The position numbers and the translations under genes were made by a program. The notes beneath the pieces were generated by a model. It was not told where the DNA came from, did not search any database, and saw only the letters and a program-made list of their open reading frames with translations. Positions 52,563 through 61,862 of a stretch of 64,000 nt of DNA are shown here, piece by piece. The stretch's first letter is position 1; each line of letters begins with the position of its first letter. This stretch comes from Cohnella sp. WQ 127256 (GTDB taxonomy: Bacteria; Bacillota; Bacilli; Paenibacillales; Paenibacillaceae), in assembly GCF_024519285.1 (NCBI RefSeq), contig NZ_JAMZCY010000004.1:372001-436000 (forward strand), given 5' to 3'.

Positions 52563-54164
52563 CTACTGGATTTTGAACATCGTTACTGAGCTGTTCAAGT
52601 CCATCGCCAGCTCCGCCAGGGATTGGGCGGTTGATGCCGTTTGCTCGCTGCTCGCTGCGGCTTCTTCAGTTGCTGCGGATATACTCTCAATAGCACCCAT
52701 CACCTCGGAGGACTGAGCAGCCTGCTCTTCGCTAGCTGCAGCAATTTCCGTCACCTTATGTGCCGTTTCACTAACCATTGCAATTATATTCTCAAAGGCT
52801 TCACCCGATCTGTGCGAGCTCGCAACACCCTCTTCGACCGCTTTGACACCTTGCTCTGTATTCACTTGCATGCCTTTAATAATTTTGGTGATTTGCTTGG
52901 TCGCTTCACTGCTTCGTTCAGCCAGCTTCCGCACTTCATCCGCTACAACTGCAAATCCACGACCTTGATCTCCTGCACGGGCCGCTTCAATAGCCGCATT
53001 CAGGGCAAGAAGATTCGTCTGCTCCGCAATATCATCAATCACTTCAATAATCTCACCAATTTTGTTCGAATCCTCCTGCAACCGTGACATCTGCTCGTTG
53101 ACCAAAGACATTCCGTCGATAGAGATACGAACTACCTTACCTCCATCCTTCGCGATGTTCATTGTTCGATTAGACAATTCCGACGCTTGCTCTGCGCTCT
53201 CCGCTACTGAATTAATAGCGAGAGATAGCTCCTTGAATAATTCGTTCATCGTCTGAGCTGCATCAGCTTGGCTCATGCTTCCATTGGCTATTTCCTCCGT
53301 ACTAGCAGAGATCTGCTGCGAAGCAGCGGACACACTCTCCGCGGATACAAGAATCCCTCCGACTGTTGACCTTAATTGGACAACCATCTCATTCACAGAT
53401 GCCGCTAAGACACCAATCTCATCCTTCGTATGAATACTAGAGGTTTTGCTCAAATCTCCTCCCGCGACTTGCCCGACTAACCTCACAATTTGGTTTAGAG
53501 GACGAGCAATGACCTGGGATATGAAGTAACCCAGTCCAATACTCAGGAGGAGGGCTGCCATAATAATGGCAAAGGTAATGTTACGGGATGTCTTATGCAG
53601 CTTATCTGCATCCACGTTTGCTTGCTCTGCTAAATCCAAATTAATTAAGACTAGCTTCGTCAGGATGTCTCCTATTTGATTACTCGTATCCTCAAAGCCG
53701 GATGTAAGCAAATACTCGGTAAATTCCGCAGTGCTTAAGTTCTTGCTATTCATCTCGAACGCCTTGTCCAAGTAAACGAGATATTCCTTCCATAACGGAG
53801 TGAGTTGCTCCAGTTCATCCTTCTCTGCTTGAATTAACACGGGTAACTGGCCATACTTGGTCAATCTATCTTCAATCATTTTTTTATAGCCTAATATTCT
53901 ATCCTTATATTCCTTATTCTCTGCTTCGGTTCGCGCCATCGTATTCATATCTCTAAGATCAACTTTAATATTCTCATGCAAAACCTGAGCATAGGCCAGA
54001 TCATTAATCGGTACCAGGTTATTATCATACATACTGGAGATTGATTGGTCTAACTTGCCTAAGTTATTCAGACCAAGGAATCCAACAATGCCTAACATCA
54101 CTGCAGACATTACAAATGCAGATATTAACTTCTTAGCCGTCTTCATATCATAAAACCATTTCAT
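52563..54164 (-). CDS. Methyl-accepting chemotaxis protein
   Basis: 533 residues. A first membrane helix ([19 protein letters not shown]), a four-helix-bundle sensor (about 35-190), a second helix ([18 protein letters not shown]), HAMP (about 205-260) and a signalling domain with the core [46 protein letters not shown] 54164 has GGAGG at 7 nt. The gene follows cheY by 33 bp and precedes the hydrolase by 19 bp. The ligand is unknown. Confidence 0.92.
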   Translation of the reverse strand: MKWFYDMKTAKKLISAFVMSAVMLGIVGFLGLNNLGKLDQSISSMYDNNLVPINDLAYAQVLHENIKVDLRDMNTMARTEAENKEYKDRILGYKKMIEDRLTKYGQLPVLIQAEKDELEQLTPLWKEYLVYLDKAFEMNSKNLSTAEFTEYLLTSGFEDTSNQIGDILTKLVLINLDLAEQANVDADKLHKTSRNITFAIIMAALLLSIGLGYFISQVIARPLNQIVRLVGQVAGGDLSKTSSIHTKDEIGVLAASVNEMVVQLRSTVGGILVSAESVSAASQQISASTEEIANGSMSQADAAQTMNELFKELSLAINSVAESAEQASELSNRTMNIAKDGGKVVRISIDGMSLVNEQMSRLQEDSNKIGEIIEVIDDIAEQTNLLALNAAIEAARAGDQGRGFAVVADEVRKLAERSSEATKQITKIIKGMQVNTEQGVKAVEEGVASSHRSGEAFENIIAMVSETAHKVTEIAAASEEQAAQSSEVMGAIESISAATEEAAASSEQTASTAQSLAELAMDLNSSVTMFKIQ

Positions 54165-54197
54165 GATTGCACCTCCAACTTCATTCACAATTTCCCA

Positions 54198-54560
54198 CTA
54201 CTTTGTCAAAGCCTTTTCAATAGAAGAGAGCACCCGATCCGCTTGAAAGGGCTTAATGATAAAATCAAGCGCTCCAGCTTGAATCGCTTGGACAACCATC
54301 CCTTGCTGCCCCATGGCGGAGCACATAATGATCTTGGCATCTGGGTGTGCACTCTTGATGTGTTTAACAGCCTCTACGCCTTCCATAACCGGCATTGTAA
54401 TATCCATCGTGACTAAGTCTGGCTGTAAAGCCTTGTATTTCTCAATCGCATCGCTACCGTTCTCGGCCTCTCCTACGACCGTATGTCCAGCATTCTCGAG
54501 AATACTCTTTAACATCATCCGCATAAACGCAGCATCATCGACGACTAGAATGTTACCCAA
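54198..54560 (-). CDS. cheY: CheY-type single-domain response regulator
   Basis: 120 residues, one receiver domain: Asp8, Asp9, phosphoacceptor Asp53 (TMDITMP), Ser81 at the Thr position and Lys103 (IIKPF). Flagellar-switch or adaptation regulators have this form. It follows cheX by 13 bp, and CheX proteins dephosphorylate CheY-P, so they likely form a pair. No CheA is encoded here, so the kinase must be elsewhere. Confidence 0.88.
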   Translation of the reverse strand: MGNILVVDDAAFMRMMLKSILENAGHTVVGEAENGSDAIEKYKALQPDLVTMDITMPVMEGVEAVKHIKSAHPDAKIIMCSAMGQQGMVVQAIQAGALDFIIKPFQADRVLSSIEKALTK

Positions 54561-54573
54561 GTTGATCCGCTCC

Positions 54574-55026
54574 CTAATTTTGTAAAAGTAAAATGATGTT
54601 TATGTCACCTAGAGCTTCGATACGCACTGTAACCGACAGCCCTCTCTCGAATCCGTACATTTGCATTTGCCCAACCATAATAGTCGGGGGTGTAATATCA
54701 ACCTTATAGCCTTTGTTATAAACAATGGAGGATGTTTTACCTGCGAGCATGTTCGCTATTTCTCCAATACAGCTATGTAGCATCTCTCCTTCGAGAGGCA
54801 TTCCGAACATTTTAGTCCCTAGCTTGCTGAAGGTTTCGCTATCTCCTTGAAGTACGATACGACCAGATACATCCCCTGTAATCCCGATTAGAACAGCCAT
54901 TTCACTCTGAATAACTGCTAGGTTAAACACTTTGGGCGACTGAATCTCAAGCTCCATCGAGAGGATCTGATTCACGGATTCAATAATGCTGTTTAACAAA
55001 TCCTTGACGCCTTCTTCGCTGGCCAT
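54574..55026 (-). CDS. cheX: CheX/CheC-family phosphatase
   Basis: 150 residues with one CheC-like domain. The catalytic-type motif is CIGEIANMLAGKTSS (E-x2-N). The family dephosphorylates CheY-P. ATG 55026 is preceded by GGAGG. It is the first gene of the five-gene cheX-cheY-mcp-hydrolase-LuxR operon, downstream of a palindrome (55111-55148) and a short repeated element. Confidence 0.86.
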   Translation of the reverse strand: MASEEGVKDLLNSIIESVNQILSMELEIQSPKVFNLAVIQSEMAVLIGITGDVSGRIVLQGDSETFSKLGTKMFGMPLEGEMLHSCIGEIANMLAGKTSSIVYNKGYKVDITPPTIMVGQMQMYGFERGLSVTVRIEALGDINIILLLQN

Positions 55027-55110
55027 GTGTATCCTCCTTCCTATAGATCCGCCTTGAGAATTAATTCTAAAGAACTAGATCAATCATAAGCTCACAGTAG
55101 GTTTTGGTAA

Positions 55111-55148
55111 CCGAAAATGTTTTGCGTGACCACGCAAAACATTTTCGG
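55111..55148. repeat. 38-bp perfect palindrome upstream of cheX
   Basis: Eighteen-base arms CCGAAAATGTTTTGCGTG (55111-55128) and its exact complement (55131-55148) flank AC. The flanks GGT and ACC could extend it with bulges. No T-run follows on either side, so it is not an ordinary intrinsic terminator. Confidence 0.85.
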
Positions 55149-55168
55149 AACCTTGCATGAAGGTATAT

Positions 55169-55194
55169 AAGCATAAACGGCTAACGCTGTCCTT
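55169..55194 (-). repeat. Near-copy of the leader element at 19081-19106
   Basis: Twenty-two of 26 bases are identical to 19081-19106 in the same orientation, upstream of cheX. The outer inverted-repeat partner present in the FapA leader is absent here. Confidence 0.5.
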
Positions 55195-55221
55195 GAGAAT
55201 GGTTTCTGAATCAGCAAGAAA

Positions 55222-55254
55222 AGATCCCGTATCACAACAACGTGAACGGGATCT
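55222..55254 (-). terminator. Terminator of the PAS kinase gene
   Basis: AGATCCCGT (55222-55230) and ACGGGATCT (55246-55254), on the minus strand followed by TTTTCTT, just past the kinase stop. Confidence 0.8.
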
Positions 55255-55275
55255 CCTTATGAGCCTAACAATAGC

Positions 55276-57891
55276 CTATAAATCGGGTATCTCAATACGG
55301 ACAGCAAGCCCATGATTTTCTGACGAGCGGAACTCAATGGTTCCCCCCATACTTCTAACTCTTTCTTTAATTCCATATATCCCAATGCTATTAAATAAAT
55401 CCTTAACGCCTTTCATCAGATCCATTCCCACCCCATTATCCTCATATTCCAATTGTAGCCTATCCGTTTGACTGAACAATCGAATTTGAACTTCGGTGGC
55501 ATGGGAATGCTTCGTGGCATTCGCTAAGAGCTCTTGGACAATGCGGTAGAGGGCAATTAATTTCTGATCATCTAAGGTATGGTTTAGATGCTCCGCATTG
55601 AACTGAATACTATAATTGGCTCGTAGCTGCGTGAAATCGAATAGCGCTTCGAGAGAGGTGATGAGTCCCTCCTCCACTAGCATAGGTGGTCTTAATTCAT
55701 TGCAAGTAATACGAATATGATAAATAACATCTAGTAAACCCTGCATGATTTGCTCCAGCTGCTCCCGTACTTCTCCACTAAAGGATGTCTCCGACATAAG
55801 AAGATCAAGCTTTCGGTACCAGACAATCTGCTCTTGAAGTGCGGCGTCATGCAAATCCTGGGATAGCCGTTTCCTCTCATTTTCGGATAAGTTGAACAGC
55901 AGTCGGGATAGCCAAATGGGCGCAATTTGCTTAGAAGCTGTCTGCTCTAGCTCCTTAGTTAAGTCCTCGATTAGCAGAAAGTTATCGAATAGAACGCTCA
56001 CATAGCGGGTAATCGTTTCAAGCCACACCCTTAAAGGAGCCATCTGTAAAATTGCTGGCTTCTCCTCTATACACAGCAAATAACTCCTACCCCTGATTTC
56101 CCCAATCTTAAGATAGTACCCCATATCCGACTCGATAATCTTGCATAGCCTATCATCGTTTACATCTACCTCAACTACGCTAACCTCTGTAACTTTAAGT
56201 ACGTCCTTTACTTCCCTTACTAGCCGTCGTTCCAACTGACTCACTTTCATAACTCCGAATAAGTCCAAGGAAAAGCGGTCTAAGCTTGTCTGCAGTCGAT
56301 AATGCAGCTCTTCGCTTTCCCGAGTACTTTGCTCAGAAAATCTTCTATCCTCTTCAGCTTTCTTCCTTGCCGAAATATCCTCAAACATAATCTGTATAGA
56401 CGAGCTTTGGGGGTCGTAAACGGACATCAAGGATACATCAACAACCTTGCCATCCGCTCGAATAATTTGATAGTCTCCAGGTGGGCAATACCCATTTAAT
56501 AGAGTGTCCTCTATTCTGTCCATCGTGAACCCATGATAGTCAGGATGAATCCATTCCATCGCATTCGTCTCAATATTCCCCTTGTATTGTTCACCCAGCA
56601 TCCTTGCTCCGGCCGGATTCATATAGGTAACCTTACCATCCTTAAAGACACCAATGGCTATTGGAGAGAGCTCAACCAATCTTCGGTAGCGTTCTTCACT
56701 TCCTTGCAGGGCTTGCTCCATCTTCTTGCGTTCTGAATAATGCCGTTCCTCGATTTGTTTGAGCTCTCTTTCAATTTCCAACTTTTCCGTAATGTCCCGA
56801 GACACGATGACAATACTCTCTACTTCACCATCACTACCGACAACCGAGGTACACAAGGATTCCATATTAATAATCGAATTATTCGCTTTAATAATGCGAT
56901 ACCGCATCAACCAACTGTTTTTTTTCTGAATACAATCCATCATCTCATGGCTTAGAGTCTCTTGATCCTCCGGATGAATATATTCAAATAATGCAGTCCC
57001 CTTTAAGACATCTTCAGAATAACCCAGTACCTTCACACAAGAAGGTGAGGTGAACACGAGGTGACCTCTGGGATCCATAACCGCCATCATATCAAGCATA
57101 TTATCAGCAATTAACTGGTACTGTGCATCCCGATCCTCTAATGCCTTCTCTATTTCCTTATTCGCCGTATTATCTATCACAACGCAATCCAACCGCACAA
57201 CTTCCCCCAAATCATTCAGACTCGGGATGACTCTAACCTGAATCCAGCGGATTTCACCGCTAGCATGAATCATTCGATATTCGCCATGATTTGGAATTCC
57301 TAGCTTGATTTGCGCTGACATTTGTTCCATCAGAGGAATGTCCTCTGGATAAATATTATCGAGCCACGTTTTCTTGCCTCTGAATATCCCCAGTGGATAC
57401 CCCGTTACTTTGGACAGCGCTTCCGAAATAAAGGATAGCTTCTCGGAGCTCACATCGTAAGAGCAAATGGCTACGTCAATCGTATCGAGCATTTTCTCAA
57501 GCAGCCTATGCTTGTTCTCTAACTGCTCCTGCGACGTCTTCCTTTCGGTAATATCCAGTATTACGCCATCTATGCGGACTATGATATTACTTTCCTGTTC
57601 TCGCCGATCCAACAACGGGATTCCGATACTCTGGACCCATCTCATTTCTCCACGCCTACAGATGACCCGGTGCTCCAAACAACTCGAATGTCCAGACATC
57701 AGCTTGTCCATATGCTCAGAGAACAGCTGCACATCTTCTGGATGCACCTGCTCTCTTAGAAAACATGGAGTGTCGGATACACTCTCGTCCACATATCCAA
57801 ATAATCTCTTGTAACCTGTTGATACCGTAAGTAGATTAGGTTCCTTCTCAATTGACCAAGTAGCTACATCTAAGCTGTCGTATGGGTTCAT
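55276..57891 (-). CDS. Multi-PAS sensor histidine kinase (HisKA_3 type)
   Basis: 871 residues, no membrane segment. Four PAS domains run to about residue 510 (e.g. CRRGEMRWVQSIGIPLLDRR, GEYRMIHASGEIRWIQVRV, DYQIIRADGKVVDVSLMSVYD). A region of unclear fold (about 530-660) follows, then HisKA_3 with His681 in RLSQDLHDAALQEQ and an HATPase domain (ELLANATKHSH, DNGVGM). This NarX/DegS-type kinase phosphorylates LuxR-type regulators, but none is adjacent; the nearby LuxR-type protein has no receiver. The signal could be redox or a small molecule through PAS. ATG 57891 follows AAGG. Confidence 0.87.
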   Translation of the reverse strand: MNPYDSLDVATWSIEKEPNLLTVSTGYKRLFGYVDESVSDTPCFLREQVHPEDVQLFSEHMDKLMSGHSSCLEHRVICRRGEMRWVQSIGIPLLDRREQESNIIVRIDGVILDITERKTSQEQLENKHRLLEKMLDTIDVAICSYDVSSEKLSFISEALSKVTGYPLGIFRGKKTWLDNIYPEDIPLMEQMSAQIKLGIPNHGEYRMIHASGEIRWIQVRVIPSLNDLGEVVRLDCVVIDNTANKEIEKALEDRDAQYQLIADNMLDMMAVMDPRGHLVFTSPSCVKVLGYSEDVLKGTALFEYIHPEDQETLSHEMMDCIQKKNSWLMRYRIIKANNSIINMESLCTSVVGSDGEVESIVIVSRDITEKLEIERELKQIEERHYSERKKMEQALQGSEERYRRLVELSPIAIGVFKDGKVTYMNPAGARMLGEQYKGNIETNAMEWIHPDYHGFTMDRIEDTLLNGYCPPGDYQIIRADGKVVDVSLMSVYDPQSSSIQIMFEDISARKKAEEDRRFSEQSTRESEELHYRLQTSLDRFSLDLFGVMKVSQLERRLVREVKDVLKVTEVSVVEVDVNDDRLCKIIESDMGYYLKIGEIRGRSYLLCIEEKPAILQMAPLRVWLETITRYVSVLFDNFLLIEDLTKELEQTASKQIAPIWLSRLLFNLSENERKRLSQDLHDAALQEQIVWYRKLDLLMSETSFSGEVREQLEQIMQGLLDVIYHIRITCNELRPPMLVEEGLITSLEALFDFTQLRANYSIQFNAEHLNHTLDDQKLIALYRIVQELLANATKHSHATEVQIRLFSQTDRLQLEYEDNGVGMDLMKGVKDLFNSIGIYGIKERVRSMGGTIEFRSSENHGLAVRIEIPDL

Positions 57892-57989
57892 GTTGTAGTA
57901 GCCTTCTCCTTCTCATTCATATCTCTTCCTAAACTATCAGAATAGAGAAGAATGAGAAATAGAAACAAAGCCCCATGTGCATGTTAGAT

Positions 57990-58865
57990 TTAGAGTGTTA
58001 GTCCTGCAAGCCATTCATTTACTTTGGCTTCATTCGCTGTAATCCACTTCTTAGCTGCATCTTGTTCGCTCATTCCGCCGAATATGTCTACCATAACAGT
58101 CTCCATATCCGCAGTCGTCCATGCAAACTGATCCAATAACTGGTAGGCATCTGGTTGACTATCCTTCAGTCCTAAGCGTACGAGCGTGTGAATCTGCTCA
58201 TCACCACCATATACTCCTTTAGGATCCTCTAGATATTTCAAATCCATCTTGGCAAACATCCAATGCGGTGTCCAACCTGTAACAATAACTGGCTCTTGCT
58301 TAGCGTATTTGTCCTGAAGCACCTTGGCCATAGCTGCAGACGAGCTTTCAAGCAGCTTCCAATCCTTCAACTCATATTGTTCGATAGCTGCAGTCGTTGC
58401 CGACATAATTCCTGCACCAGGTTCAATTCCAGTAATCGTATAATTAACTGATTTCCCGAGCTCAGAATTCCCCAATTCTTCAATCGAGTTAATATTCATA
58501 TAGGCAGGTACAGTAAGTCCAACCTTCGTGCCATCTAGATTTGGTCCAAGATCTTCGAATTTATCTTTATTGGGCTCGTAGTAGAGCTCGCCATGTGTGC
58601 CCGGCAACCAGGCAGCAACCATAGCGTCAGCACTGCCGTCAACTATACCTTTGTACATTGGCCCTGCGTCTACCTGAAGCATTTCGACTTTATAATCTAA
58701 TTTACTTTCTAATATTTCTTTAATGACATTCGTACTGGCAATCTCAGAATCCCACGCTGGATAAGCCAGCGTTATTTTCTTCGCTTCTTCTTTCGTCGAG
58801 CATCCCGCAAGTACTAATGCCACCGTCAACATGGAGGCGAGTATAATAACTGTATGTTTTTTCAT
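57990..58865 (-). CDS. opuAC: Glycine betaine/proline ABC transporter binding lipoprotein
   Basis: 291 residues. The lipobox LVLAGCSTK is followed by the OpuAC fold (ITLAYPAWDSEIASTNVIKEILE, VDGSADAMVAAWLPGTHGELYYE, VIVTGWTPHWMFAKMDLKYLEDP with the Trp residues that cage the quaternary ammonium). It captures compatible solutes outside the membrane. It follows the permease gene by 9 bp and is last in the opuA operon. Confidence 0.93.
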   Translation of the reverse strand: MKKHTVIILASMLTVALVLAGCSTKEEAKKITLAYPAWDSEIASTNVIKEILESKLDYKVEMLQVDAGPMYKGIVDGSADAMVAAWLPGTHGELYYEPNKDKFEDLGPNLDGTKVGLTVPAYMNINSIEELGNSELGKSVNYTITGIEPGAGIMSATTAAIEQYELKDWKLLESSSAAMAKVLQDKYAKQEPVIVTGWTPHWMFAKMDLKYLEDPKGVYGGDEQIHTLVRLGLKDSQPDAYQLLDQFAWTTADMETVMVDIFGGMSEQDAAKKWITANEAKVNEWLAGLTL

Positions 58866-58874
58866 AGGTTATAA

Positions 58875-59714
58875 TCATCCCTTCTTCTTTGTCTTCACTA
58901 GACTTTGTGTCAGTCGATCTAGAATAATCGCAAGTACGACAACGGCTAAACCTGCCTCGAAGCCAATACCTGTTTTGGTTTGGGTTACGGCTCGATAGAC
59001 ATCGGCTCCAACCCCCTGTGCCCCAATCATCGATGCAATGACGACCATGGAGAGTGACAGCATAATCGTCTGATTCACACCCGCCATAATCGTCGGCACT
59101 GCGATGGGTAGCTGTAGCTTAATCAACTTCTGCATAGGAGTCGAACCGAATGCATCCGCCGCTTCCACTAAATCCTTAGGAACCTGACGAATACCTAAAT
59201 TCGTCAAACGAATTGTAGGTGGAATTGCAAAAATAACAGAAGCAATGACTCCTGGTACCACACCCAGAGAGAAGAAAGCCAACGTAGGTAGTAAATATAC
59301 GAAAGCCGGCATCGTTTGCATGAAATCTAGTATAGGCGTGACTATTTTCTGAACACCATTATTCCTTGCACATAGGATGCCTGTTGGCACACCCAGTACA
59401 ATGGCGATGAATGAAGCAGTCAGCACCAGCGCTAACGTCTCCATCGTGTGTTCCCAATAGCCTAAGTTGAGTACAAGAAGTAAACCTAGCAGTGTGAAGA
59501 TTGCAATTTTATATTTTCCGATCAAGTACGATATAGCCGTAAATATCAAAATCAACAGTAAGGGTGGCACAAAGTTGAATCCATCTGCTAAGCCGTTAAC
59601 CGTAGAGCCAATGACCAGTTTAATCCCGTCGAACAACGGGCCCGCATTTGTATCCATCCAGCTTTCCAGTGCCTCTATCCAAGTAGCGATTGGAATCTTA
59701 GGGATATCCATCAA
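58875..59714 (-). CDS. opuAB: Glycine betaine ABC transporter permease
   Basis: 279 residues with about six membrane helices (LLLILIFTAISYLIGKYKIAIF early) and the EAA-type loop LVEAADAFGSTPMQKLIKLQLPIAVPTI. QTMPAFVYLLPTLAFFSLG is typical of OpuAB/ProW. The start overlaps the ATPase gene stop by 4 bp. Compatible-solute uptake for osmoprotection. Confidence 0.93.
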   Translation of the reverse strand: MMDIPKIPIATWIEALESWMDTNAGPLFDGIKLVIGSTVNGLADGFNFVPPLLLILIFTAISYLIGKYKIAIFTLLGLLLVLNLGYWEHTMETLALVLTASFIAIVLGVPTGILCARNNGVQKIVTPILDFMQTMPAFVYLLPTLAFFSLGVVPGVIASVIFAIPPTIRLTNLGIRQVPKDLVEAADAFGSTPMQKLIKLQLPIAVPTIMAGVNQTIMLSLSMVVIASMIGAQGVGADVYRAVTQTKTGIGFEAGLAVVVLAIILDRLTQSLVKTKKKG

Positions 59715-60904
59715 GCCTCACCCGCCTTCGCACTTGAGGTCCCACTCAACGCTGCCAGTACAGATCCCCGAATGATGATGCCAACAAGACGATCCTTATC
59801 GAGCACCGCTACCGGTATCTTCGCACTGCTCACGACATCGAACAATTCACCGAGAAGTACATCTGGGGCTACCGTAGGAGTTTCTCGAACAATAATATCC
59901 GCCAAACCTTGGCCTGACTTTATGGCTGCGGCTGAGTCCTCAGCGGTAACAACACCAAGAAGCTTACGTGCCTTATCTACGACATAGAGATTGGAAATCC
60001 CACGATCACTCATCAACTGTAAGGCAACCCTTGGTCCACGATCCAAAGTAATTGTTTCTGCACGTATCATTACATTCGAGGCCGTCAGTACCTTAGATAA
60101 GTCGACATCCTCCACAAATCGCTCCACATAGGCATTAGCTGGATGGGTAAGAATCTCTTCCGGAGTACCGATCTGTACGACCGCACCATCCTTCATCAAC
60201 GCTATCCGGTCGCCAATACGTAAGGCTTCGTCTAAATCATGTGTAATAAAAATAATCGTTTTCTTCATCGTTGCTTGGAGCTCTAATAGTTCATCCTGCA
60301 TATCCTTACGGATTAGTGGATCTAACGCACTAAAGGCTTCATCCATAAGAAGAATATCCGGATCATTGGCTAAACCCCGCGCAAGTCCTACACGCTGCTG
60401 CATTCCTCCACTTAATTCATCTGGGCTACTATTCTCCAGCCCCGCCAATCCAACTAGCTCTAACGTTTGTTTCGCTTTCTCCCGCCGCTCTGCTTTGGAT
60501 ACACCCTGGATCTCCAGACCATATTCGACATTCTCTAGCACCGAACGATGCGGGAATAGGGCAAACTTCTGGAAGATCATACTGATCGTGCTACGTCTAA
60601 CCTGACGCAACTCCTCCGAGCTCAGGCGAACGATGTCACGGCCATTAATGAGTACCTGTCCAGAGGTCGGTTCGATGAGTCGATTTAGGAGTCTTACCAG
60701 AGTAGACTTTCCGCTGCCGGACAACCCCATGATGACGAAGATCTCTCCTGGTTCGATCGCAAAGCTTACCCGATTAACTCCTACCGTCAGCTTCGTTTCC
60801 TTAGCAATCCGTTCCTTAGTCCAGCCCTTATCCAGCAATGATAATGCTCGCTTAGGATCGTTCCCGAACACCTTTGTCAAAGCTTTGACTTCTATAATCG
60901 CCAC
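59711..60904 (-). CDS. opuAA: Glycine betaine ABC transporter ATP-binding protein
   Basis: 397 residues. ABC ATPase with Walker A GLSGSGKST (60-68), signature LSGGMQQR, Walker B ILLMDEAFSALD and the insert RRSTISMIFQKFALFPHRSVLENV. The C-terminal about 110 residues form two CBS domains (ISNLYVVDKARKLLGVVTAEDSA and AKIPVAVLDKDRLVGIII), the ionic-strength sensors of OpuA. GTG 60904 is chosen because AAGGGGG lies 6 nt upstream. It is the first gene of the operon and is divergent from the GbsR-type gene. Confidence 0.93.
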   Translation of the reverse strand: MAIIEVKALTKVFGNDPKRALSLLDKGWTKERIAKETKLTVGVNRVSFAIEPGEIFVIMGLSGSGKSTLVRLLNRLIEPTSGQVLINGRDIVRLSSEELRQVRRSTISMIFQKFALFPHRSVLENVEYGLEIQGVSKAERREKAKQTLELVGLAGLENSSPDELSGGMQQRVGLARGLANDPDILLMDEAFSALDPLIRKDMQDELLELQATMKKTIIFITHDLDEALRIGDRIALMKDGAVVQIGTPEEILTHPANAYVERFVEDVDLSKVLTASNVMIRAETITLDRGPRVALQLMSDRGISNLYVVDKARKLLGVVTAEDSAAAIKSGQGLADIIVRETPTVAPDVLLGELFDVVSSAKIPVAVLDKDRLVGIIIRGSVLAALSGTSSAKAGEA

Positions 60905-60998
60905 CTTAATCCCCCTTCCTAGCTTTCTCATCTTTCTCACATAAGCCACTAATATAGTTTAGGGTCCCCCCCATTGTGGGTCAAAATGGATATAAGAC

Positions 60999-61028
60999 CG
61001 TATAGTGCGTACAGTTTTAACTTTACAA
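60999..61028 (-). promoter_or_regulatory. Candidate promoter of opuAA
   Basis: On the minus strand TTGTAA (61028-61023) and TATACG (61004-60999) with an 18-bp spacer, about 95 bp before the GTG start, in the region shared with the divergent GbsR-type gene. Confidence 0.5.
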
Positions 61029-61173
61029 ACTTTTTTTAGTTTATGCTCCAATTCCCTTACAATTCCTAATTGGGTGTTTCCTTTACTTCTAGAGAACTAT
61101 TTTCTACAATAGGTGATAGGGATATCTGGTTCGTATATGGAGACGTTTTGGAGAACAGGGAGTGTACGGCGGC

Positions 61174-61734
61174 ATGATATCATTCGAGGGATTAAACGAA
61201 GATCACATTAAGGTGCTAGAAAAATCGCGTAGGCGAGTTATGGATTCGATTGGGAATAACATGGATCTATATGGGGTTACCTTGTCTATAGGCCATCTGT
61301 ACGGAAATATGTACTTCCATGACGGCCCCGTTACACTAGACGACATGGGCGAAAAGATGGGCATGAGTAAAACAAGTATTAGCACAGGTATGCGCACGCT
61401 CGTGGACTTGAAGATGATCGGGAAAATATGGGGTAAAGGTTCGAGGAAAGATCTCTATGAGGTTGAACCCGACTGGCATCAGAATTTTATCGATTACTTC
61501 TCCATTAAATGGCGCAAATCATTGGAATTGAATATTAGCTCCTTGAACAAGTCGCTTGCGGAAATCCGTACATTACGCGAGAGCAACATAGACAATGAAC
61601 AATTGGTTTCCCAAACTGATTTCGATATTCAAAAAATGACGCAAGCCCTACATTATTATAGATGGTTAGCACGATTTATCGATGCCTTGGAGTCCGGGGA
61701 AATATTCAACTGGATACCGAAGGAAGAAGATTAA
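61174..61734 (+). CDS. GbsR/OpcR-family MarR-type regulator
   Basis: 186 residues. ENMDLYG-like GNNMDLYGVTLSIGHLYGNMYFH, the HTH around LDDMGEKMGMSKTSISTGMRTLVDLKMIGKIW and a helical C-terminal part match GbsR proteins, which repress choline or betaine uptake and synthesis genes in Bacilli. ATG 61174 fits the family start (MISFEGL); GTG 61162 also has an upstream GGAG and cannot be excluded. It is divergent from opuAA, so it is the likely repressor of opuA. Confidence 0.88.
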   Translation: MISFEGLNEDHIKVLEKSRRRVMDSIGNNMDLYGVTLSIGHLYGNMYFHDGPVTLDDMGEKMGMSKTSISTGMRTLVDLKMIGKIWGKGSRKDLYEVEPDWHQNFIDYFSIKWRKSLELNISSLNKSLAEIRTLRESNIDNEQLVSQTDFDIQKMTQALHYYRWLARFIDALESGEIFNWIPKEED

Positions 61735-61803
61735 GCACAGGAGTGTGGCCAATGGGGAGTTCGTTCACTCCTAAGTCAGCTCGCTTTATCTAAGCATGGT
61801 TAA

Positions 61804-61850
61804 GGGAGCATATCAGAGGTCTCTATAGACCTCTGATATGCTCCCTTTTC
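61804..61850. terminator. Terminator between GbsR and RlmN genes
   Basis: GGAGCATATCAGAGGTC and its complement form a stem of about 17 bp around TCTATA, followed by TTTTCG on the plus strand; bidirectional use is likely. Confidence 0.85.
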
Positions 61851-61862
61851 GTTGACATTATA

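Noticed and set aside
55111..55148. The palindrome as an intrinsic terminator
   Set aside because: No T-run on either strand; the kinase terminator is separate at 55222-55254.
55169..55194. A small peptide frame through the repeated leader element
   Set aside because: No start codon in frame; in the copy at 19081 a stop directly precedes it.
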